NCBI GenBank assembly: GCA_003139545.1
Contig: PLJC01000018.1
Location: 62,148 to 126,147 of the forward strand
DNA length: 64,000 nucleotides
DNA from: Actinomycetota bacterium
GTDB lineage: Bacteria > Actinomycetota > Thermoleophilia > Gaiellales > Gaiellaceae
Direction of reading: 5' to 3'
The notes under the pieces are model-generated. The model was not told the DNA's origin. It saw only the letters and a list, made by a program, of their open reading frames with translations, and did no database searches. Below are positions 58,990 to 64,000 of the stretch, in pieces; position 1 is the stretch's first letter; every line of letters starts with the position of its first letter. Both the position numbers and the translations under genes were made by a program.

Positions 58990-60185
58990 TCCCGCTGCCC
59001 GTCGATGCGGCGCGCCGGCTGGGCAGGCTCGAGACGGACGCCGAGGAGGTCACCGGCGTCCAGATCGACTCGCGCCGGGTGCGGCCGGGCGATCTCTTCG
59101 TCGCGATCCGGGGCGGGACCGCGTACCTCGACGATGCCCGCGCCAACGGCGCCACGGCGACGCTCGTGCCCGACGACGACTTCGCGGCGCTCGCCGCCAT
59201 CGGGCGCGCCGTCCGCGAGCGCATCGCCGTGCCCGTCGTCGCCATCACGGGGTCGGTCGGCAAGACGTCGACGAAGGACATCCTCACGGCGCTCCTGCGC
59301 CGGCGCGCGAACGTGGTCGCGGCCGAGGACGGGTTCAACAACGAGATCGGCTTGCCCCTCACCTTGTGCCGCGTCGAGGCCGACACCGACGTGGTCGTGA
59401 CGGAGATGGGCATGCGCGGCGCCGGGCAGATCCGTGCGCTCGCCGAGATCGCGCGTCCGCAGATCGGGGTCATCACCTCGATCGGCCCCGCGCACCTGGA
59501 GATGCTTGGCAGCATCGAGAACGTCGCGAAAGCGAAGGCGGAGCTGCTCGCCTTCGTGGAGGTCGCGGTCCTGCCGGAGAATGCGCCGGTGCTCGAGCCA
59601 TTCGTCCCTGCCGGGCTCGACGTTCGCCGCTTCGGCGCGCCCGACGTCGAGATCCGCAACGGCCACGCGATCGTCAACGGCGTGGAGTTCTCCTTCGGCG
59701 CCCGGCACCAGGCCGAGAACGCGGCGGTGGCGCTGGCCACGCTCGAGGTGCTCGGCTATCCGCCGCCCGACGGGCCGGTCGAGGTGCAGTTCTCGCGCTG
59801 GCGCTCGCAGGAGCGGGAGCTGCCCGGCGGCGGCCTCCTCATCAACGACGCCTGGAACGCGAATCCGGTCGCGATGCGGGCGGCGCTCGAGCATCTGCAG
59901 GAGCGCGCCGACGGCCGGCGTACTGTCGCGATCCTGGGCGACATGGCAGAGCTGGGGCCAGATGCACCGAGCTACCACGAGGAGATCGGGCGCGCAGCCG
60001 GAACGATTGCGGTCGTGATCGGTGTCGGCGAGCTGGCCCGGGGCTACGAGCCCGATGCGTGGGCGCCCACGGCCGCGGAGGCGGTCGCGGTCGCGCGCGA
60101 GATCGTCCGTCCCGGCGACGCAGTGCTCGTCAAGGGCTCGCGGTCGGTAGGCCTCGAGGTCGTCGCCGAGGCGCTCGGTGAGTAG
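58986..60185 (+). CDS. murF: UDP-MurNAc-tripeptide:D-Ala-D-Ala ligase MurF
   Basis: A 399-residue Mur ligase adding D-Ala-D-Ala. The ATP loop is GSVGKTST (89-96). MurF proteins usually begin MIPL and have VTGVSIDSRKVRPGDLF at about 20-40; here the frame reads CTG-ATC-CCG-CTG (LIPL) exactly at the murE stop (CTGA overlap), and VTGVQIDSRRVRPGDLF follows at 22-38. The next canonical start, GTG at 59079, would remove 31 residues of this conserved domain. I therefore place the start at the CTG at 58986. Confidence 0.9.
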   Translation: MIPLPVDAARRLGRLETDAEEVTGVQIDSRRVRPGDLFVAIRGGTAYLDDARANGATATLVPDDDFAALAAIGRAVRERIAVPVVAITGSVGKTSTKDILTALLRRRANVVAAEDGFNNEIGLPLTLCRVEADTDVVVTEMGMRGAGQIRALAEIARPQIGVITSIGPAHLEMLGSIENVAKAKAELLAFVEVAVLPENAPVLEPFVPAGLDVRRFGAPDVEIRNGHAIVNGVEFSFGARHQAENAAVALATLEVLGYPPPDGPVEVQFSRWRSQERELPGGGLLINDAWNANPVAMRAALEHLQERADGRRTVAILGDMAELGPDAPSYHEEIGRAAGTIAVVIGVGELARGYEPDAWAPTAAEAVAVAREIVRPGDAVLVKGSRSVGLEVVAEALGE

Positions 60186-61188
60186 GGTCCTCGTCGCCGC
60201 GCTCGTCGCCTTGATCGTGTCGATTGCGATCGGGCCGCGCTTCATCGAGTTCCTCCGCCGCAACGAGTTCGGGCAGCACGTCCGCGAGGACCTCCTCGCC
60301 CATCACTCCTCGAAGCAGGGCGTGCCGACGATGGGCGGCCTGCTGATCCTCTTCGCGGCAACGGTCGGATTCCTGCCGGTGAGCCACTTCCGCTTACAGT
60401 CGCTCACCGTGCTGTTCGCGACTGTCGCATGCGGCGGCATCGGCTTCCTCGACGACTTCATCAAGCTGACGCACCAGCGCTCGCTCGGCCTGCGCGGCCG
60501 CTGGAAGATGCTGCTGCTCGCCGCGGTGACGGTGGTGGTCGCGATCGCCGCGCGTCATCTTCACCTCAGCACCGACGTCTACATCCCGATCGCGAACGTG
60601 TCGGTCCCGCTCTCGTGGGGCTGGTACCCGTTCCTCTTCCTCATCATCGCGGGAGCGTCGAACGGGACGAATCTCGCCGACGGTCTCGACGGCCTCGCGG
60701 CGGGCACAGGGATCATCGCGCTGTTCACGTTCATGGCGATGATGGTGGTCGCGTACGTCCGTTCGAATACGAATCCCGCGGCTCGCAACCTGACGAAGCT
60801 CGACCTCGCCATCATCGCCGCCGCCCTCATCGGAGCGCTCGTGGGATTCCTCTGGTACAACGCGTTCCCCGCCGAGGTGATCATGGGCGACACCGGGTCG
60901 ATGGCACTCGGCGGCGCGCTTGCGACGTTCGCGATCATGACGAAGACCGAGGTGCTGCTGCTCCTGATCGGCGGCATCTACGTCATCGAGGCGCTGTCGG
61001 TGATCATCCAGGTGGTGTCGTTCAGGTACCTCGGGCGACGCGTGTTCCTCATGGCCCCGATCCACCACCACTTTGTGATGAAGGCGTGGTCCGAGACGAA
61101 GATCATGGTGCGCTTCTGGATCGTCGCCGCGATCCTCTGCGCCGCCGGCTTCGCGCTCTTCTACCGCTACTACTTCCACCAGGCGTGA
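60178..61188 (+). CDS. mraY: Phospho-MurNAc-pentapeptide transferase MraY
   Basis: A 336-residue, ten-helix membrane enzyme making lipid I. Typical blocks are KQGVPTMGGLLIL, FLDDFIKLTHQRSLGL (metal-binding Asp pair), NGTNLADGLDGLAAG, GDTGSMALGGAL and MAPIHHHFVMKAWSE. It starts at a GTG 8 nt inside murF. Its stop overlaps the small gene at 61185 (GTGA). Confidence 0.96.
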   Translation: MSRVLVAALVALIVSIAIGPRFIEFLRRNEFGQHVREDLLAHHSSKQGVPTMGGLLILFAATVGFLPVSHFRLQSLTVLFATVACGGIGFLDDFIKLTHQRSLGLRGRWKMLLLAAVTVVVAIAARHLHLSTDVYIPIANVSVPLSWGWYPFLFLIIAGASNGTNLADGLDGLAAGTGIIALFTFMAMMVVAYVRSNTNPAARNLTKLDLAIIAAALIGALVGFLWYNAFPAEVIMGDTGSMALGGALATFAIMTKTEVLLLLIGGIYVIEALSVIIQVVSFRYLGRRVFLMAPIHHHFVMKAWSETKIMVRFWIVAAILCAAGFALFYRYYFHQA

Positions 61189-61436
61189 GCGGCGTCGTGT
61201 GCGTGCTCGGCGCCGCTGCTGCACGCGGCGCGCTGGACAGTTTCGACGGCTTCGACGAGATCGTCATCCTCGAGCCGTCCGTGGACGAGCTCGAGCGCCT
61301 GCTCGCGGAGCTCGCCGATCCGCGCCTCGACTACCTGCTCGGCGAGCTGCCGGTGCTGCCACTTCCGGATGCGTCGGTCGACCGCGTCATCGGCGCCGAG
61401 GAATCCCATCCCGAGGTGGCGCGCGTCCTTCGGTAG
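61185..61436 (+). CDS. Small unknown protein within the cell-wall cluster
   Basis: An 83-residue protein between mraY and murD, where no gene is normally found. It starts at a GTG overlapping the mraY stop. The sequence (VCVLGAAAARGALDSF, then DEIVILEPSVDELERLL, and LPVLPLPDASVDRVIG) resembles fragments of an AdoMet-methyltransferase-like Rossmann fold, but the fold would be incomplete. It could be a remnant or a small specific factor. Codon pattern looks like real coding DNA. Confidence 0.6.
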   Translation: MSGVVCVLGAAAARGALDSFDGFDEIVILEPSVDELERLLAELADPRLDYLLGELPVLPLPDASVDRVIGAEESHPEVARVLR

Positions 61437-61451
61437 GGCGAGGCCAGGATC

Positions 61452-61467
61452 CGCCCCTTGGGGGGCG
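61452..61467. repeat. Hairpin before murD
   Basis: CGCCCC-TTGG-GGGGCG forms a 6-bp GC-only stem 12 nt before the murD ATG at 61480. It could affect transcription or translation of murD. It is short and could be chance. Confidence 0.35.
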
Positions 61468-61479
61468 AAGTACAGCCGG

Positions 61480-62712
61480 ATGAGCGACCTTCCGAGGCGC
61501 GTGCTCGTGCTTGGCCTCGCCGTGACCGGCGAGGCCGCCGCGCTTGCGCTCGCAGCGCGCGGCGTCGAGGTCGTGGTCTCCGACCACTCGCCCGACGCCG
61601 ACCCCGGGAGGCTCGCCGGCACCGGCGTCGAATTGCGCCTCGGGACGGAGGACGAATCGGTGCTCTCGGGAGTCGAACTGGTGGTGAAGAGCCCCGGCGT
61701 GCCGGGGCGCTCGCCCGTTGTCTCGGCCGCCCGCGAGCGCGGCATCCCCGTCTGGAGCGAGATCGAGCTCGGCTGGCGGCTCCTGCCCGGCAACCCGGTG
61801 CTCGGCGTCACCGGCACGAAGGGGAAGACGACGACGGTGCGCCTCCTCGGCTCGATGTTCGCAGCCGGCGGCGTCGACGCCGTGCTGGCCGGCAACGAGC
61901 ACACGCCTTTGAGCGAGGTGGCGCTCACCGTCGACCCGGGAACGTGGGTGGTGTGCGAGCTGTCGAGCTTCCAGCTCGAGGACGTGGAGACGTTTGCGTG
62001 CGACATCGCGGTCCTGCTCAATCTCGAGCCGGATCATCTCGACCGGCACGGAACCTTCGAGGCGTACCGCGAGGCGAAGCTGCGGATCTTCGAGCGCGCG
62101 CAGGTGAAGATCGTCCCCGCCGGCCTTGGTCTCGACGGGATCGAGTTCGGGGCCGACGATCCACTCCCGGCGGAGCCGAAGATGCCGGGCGCGCACAATC
62201 GCGAGAACGCCGCAGCCGCGACTGCCGCTGCGCGCGCCGCGGGTCTTCCCGACGAAGCGATCGCCGAGGCGCTGCGGACGTTCGCCGGCGTGCCGCACCG
62301 GCTCGAGCTCGTGCGCGAGCTGCACGGTGTGAAATACGTCAACGATTCGAAGGCGACGAACACGGCTGCAGCACGCCGAGGCGTCGCCGCGTACGACGAG
62401 CCGTTGCACCTCATCCTCGGCGGTTCGCTCAAGGGGGAGGCCTTCGGGCCTTTTGCACAGGAGCTCCCTGCGAACGTCCGCTCGATCCATCTCATCGGCG
62501 AAGCGAGCGACGAGCTCGCGGCGGCGCTGGACGCTGCCGGCCGTGCGTACGCACGCGACGGCGACCTCGCCTCGGCAATCGCGCACGCGACCGCCGACGC
62601 GCAGTCGGGTGACGTCGTGCTCCTCTCGCCTGCGACGGCAAGCTTCGACCAGTTCCGCAACTTCGAAGAGCGTGGCGACACGTTCCGGCGCCTCGTCGAG
62701 GAGCTCGCGTGA
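61480..62712 (+). CDS. murD: UDP-N-acetylmuramoylalanine-D-glutamate ligase
   Basis: A 410-residue Mur ligase adding D-Glu. The N-terminal Rossmann part begins VLVLGLAVTGEAAALAL; the ATP loop is GVTGTKGKTTTV (about 107-118); the central domain has LNLEPDHLDRHGTFEAY, and the C-terminal domain HLILGGSLKGEAFGP. The ATG at 61480 starts 43 nt after the small gene. The stop overlaps the ftsW GTG (GTGA). Confidence 0.95.
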   Translation: MSDLPRRVLVLGLAVTGEAAALALAARGVEVVVSDHSPDADPGRLAGTGVELRLGTEDESVLSGVELVVKSPGVPGRSPVVSAARERGIPVWSEIELGWRLLPGNPVLGVTGTKGKTTTVRLLGSMFAAGGVDAVLAGNEHTPLSEVALTVDPGTWVVCELSSFQLEDVETFACDIAVLLNLEPDHLDRHGTFEAYREAKLRIFERAQVKIVPAGLGLDGIEFGADDPLPAEPKMPGAHNRENAAAATAAARAAGLPDEAIAEALRTFAGVPHRLELVRELHGVKYVNDSKATNTAAARRGVAAYDEPLHLILGGSLKGEAFGPFAQELPANVRSIHLIGEASDELAAALDAAGRAYARDGDLASAIAHATADAQSGDVVLLSPATASFDQFRNFEERGDTFRRLVEELA

Positions 62713-63944
62713 GAGCGCGGTCGTTCGAATGGCAGCTGCTCGTGCTCGTCACGCTGGCGCTCACCGCCTTCGGGCTGATCATGGTGTACAGCGCGACCTC
62801 CGCCTCGGCAGCGCTCGGCAACGGCAACCCGACGGGCTACCTCGAGCGCCAGGGCATCTACGCGCTCCTCGGGTTCGCGTTGCTCGTCGTCGCGGCGCGC
62901 ACCGACTTCCGTAAGTTGCGCGCGATCGCGCCGACGCTCGTCGGCGTGGCGCTCGCGCTCTGCCTCGCCGTCCTCGTCATCGGCACCAAGGTGAACGGCG
63001 CGCGGCGCTGGATCGGCTTCGGCCCCGCGACGTTCCAGCCGTCCGAGCTGGCCAAGCTCGCCCTCGTGGTGTGGGCCGCTGCTTATCTCTCGCGCCGGCC
63101 GCCGCCGCGGACGCTGAAGGACCTCGCACGTCCGGTCGGACTGCTCGTCGGAGTGTTCTGCCTGCTCATCCTCGCCGAGCCGGACCTCGGCACGGTGATC
63201 ACTGTCGTCGTGATGATCGGCGCCGTCCTGCTCGTGTCGGGGACGCCGCTGCCGACGCTCGGCGTCGCATACACGATCGTGTTCGGCGCGGGCGCGATCG
63301 CCGCGTGGTCATCTCCCTACCGGCGCGCGCGGCTCTTTACGTTCCTCGATCCGTGGAAGGACCCGCTCGGTGCAGGGCTGCAGAACGTTCAGGCGCTGAT
63401 CAGTCTCGGGTCGGGCGGGGTCTTCGGCCGCGGGCTCGGCCAGGGGATCGAGAAGATCCACTACCTGCCGGAGGCACACACCGACATGATCTTCGCCGTC
63501 ATCGGCGAGGAGCTCGGGCTCGTCGGCGCCGCCGTCCTCGTCGCCGGCTACTGCGCCTTCGCGTATGCGGGCCTGCGCCTCGCGATCGCGTGCAAGGACC
63601 CGTTCGGGAAGCGCCTCGCAGCGGGGATCACCGCCCTCATCTGCGGGCAGGCGGCGATCAACCTCGCTGCGGTTCTGGGGCTCGCTCCGTTGACCGGGAT
63701 CCCGCTCCCGTTCGTGTCGTACGGCGGCTCGAGCCTCGTCATCACCCTCCTGGGCGTCGGGATCCTCCTTAACATCGCTCGTGGCCATGCCGGAACACAG
63801 ACAGCTTCGGTGCCTGATCGCCGCGGGCGGGACGGTGGGACATCTCGCCCCGTCGCTCGCCGTGGCGGAAACGCTGCGCGAGCGAGGGGTGGCAGTGACG
63901 TTCGCCGGGTCGCCGGATCGCGTCGAGGCTCGGCTCGTTCCTGA
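62709..63944 (+). CDS. ftsW: Peptidoglycan glycosyltransferase FtsW (SEDS family)
   Basis: A 411-residue SEDS protein with about ten membrane helices, polymerising lipid II at the septum. Typical blocks are [10 protein letters not shown] and [49 protein letters not shown] and [12 protein letters not shown]. The membrane part ends near residue 357; a basic, Gly/Arg-rich tail of about 52 residues follows, encoded in DNA that is also the start of murG. The tail may not be conserved. Confidence 0.94.
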   Translation: MRARSFEWQLLVLVTLALTAFGLIMVYSATSASAALGNGNPTGYLERQGIYALLGFALLVVAARTDFRKLRAIAPTLVGVALALCLAVLVIGTKVNGARRWIGFGPATFQPSELAKLALVVWAAAYLSRRPPPRTLKDLARPVGLLVGVFCLLILAEPDLGTVITVVVMIGAVLLVSGTPLPTLGVAYTIVFGAGAIAAWSSPYRRARLFTFLDPWKDPLGAGLQNVQALISLGSGGVFGRGLGQGIEKIHYLPEAHTDMIFAVIGEELGLVGAAVLVAGYCAFAYAGLRLAIACKDPFGKRLAAGITALICGQAAINLAAVLGLAPLTGIPLPFVSYGGSSLVITLLGVGILLNIARGHAGTQTASVPDRRGRDGGTSRPVARRGGNAARARGGSDVRRVAGSRRGSARS

Positions 63945-64000
63945 CCACGGCTATCCCTTCGACGAGTTCGCGGTCGCGGGCTTCCCGCGCCGGCTGGGGC
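63787..64000 (+). CDS. murG: MurG, N-terminal part (runs off the window)
   Basis: The first 71 codons of the GlcNAc transferase that turns lipid I into lipid [22 protein letters not shown] (about 10-29) is the family's Gly-rich loop for the membrane face and sugar donor; the fourth loop residue is Val rather than the usual Gly. The ATG at 63787 gives the normal N-terminus (a GTG two codons earlier is possible). It overlaps ftsW by 158 nt. The C-terminal part lies outside the window. Confidence 0.92.
   Translation, partial: MPEHRQLRCLIAAGGTVGHLAPSLAVAETLRERGVAVTFAGSPDRVEARLVPDHGYPFDEFAVAGFPRRLG

Overview
The window is 64 kb of very GC-rich, gene-dense DNA from an actinobacterium, most likely of the class Thermoleophilia (Gaiellales or Solirubrobacterales type). 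The phylum call rests on the PafBC-type WYL activator, the mraZ-rsmH-ftsL-ftsI-murE-murF-mraY-murD-ftsW-murG order with a meso-diaminopimelate type MurE, the fused SecDF, and an excess of leaderless promoters. The class is an inference, supported by a Ccm-type cytochrome c maturation locus and a cyclic 2,3-diphosphoglycerate synthetase operon. I saw no rRNA, tRNA, CRISPR array, prophage or intact insertion sequence.

Layout. 1-6.7 kb: secreted protein, phosphohexomutase with thioesterase and GAF protein, a giant cyclase/ATPase regulator, TIM-barrel epimerase. 6.7-11.3 kb: ccmE-ccmF-ccmI-like genes, coiled-coil membrane protein, M23 peptidoglycan hydrolase. 11.3-14.2 kb: mntR-mntH, hpt and a PD-(D/E)xK protein. 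14.2-17.7 kb: metallophosphoesterase, cyclic 2,3-diphosphoglycerate synthetase, 2-phosphoglycerate kinase and GlpX in one operon coupled by 4-nt overlaps. 17.8-25 kb: secreted protein, MIP18-type Fe-S protein, quinone reductase, queG, a sensor kinase, an ECF sigma/anti-sigma pair. 25-30.9 kb: aminotransferase, PafBC fusion, a 355-bp inverted-repeat element, zinc-ribbon genes. 30.9-38.5 kb: aldehyde dehydrogenase, MBL hydrolase, two cNMP-binding proteins, thiolase, MFS, 3-hydroxyacyl-CoA dehydrogenase, cation exchanger, secreted protein. 38.5-46.5 kb: two-component pair, a 169-bp palindrome, queA-tgt-yajC-secDF. 46.5-54 kb: membrane proteins, a DUF2156 enzyme, UbiB kinase, a degenerate response regulator, ECF sigma-ogt, PfkB kinase, a zincin-like protein. 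54.1-64 kb: the division and cell-wall cluster with an array of MraZ-type boxes in front.

How it works together. About eighteen junctions use exact 4-nt start/stop overlaps (ATGA, GTGA, TTGA), so translational coupling is the rule; murF (CTGA) and hpt (ATAG) seem to keep the same geometry with non-standard start codons. Genes that open a transcription unit usually show TAnnnT 6-9 nt before the start codon, so the mRNA would begin at or within a few bases of the start codon. At five divergent gene pairs the two opposed -10 hexamers overlap. Three intergenic regions carry long palindromic elements and three carry a related short repeat.
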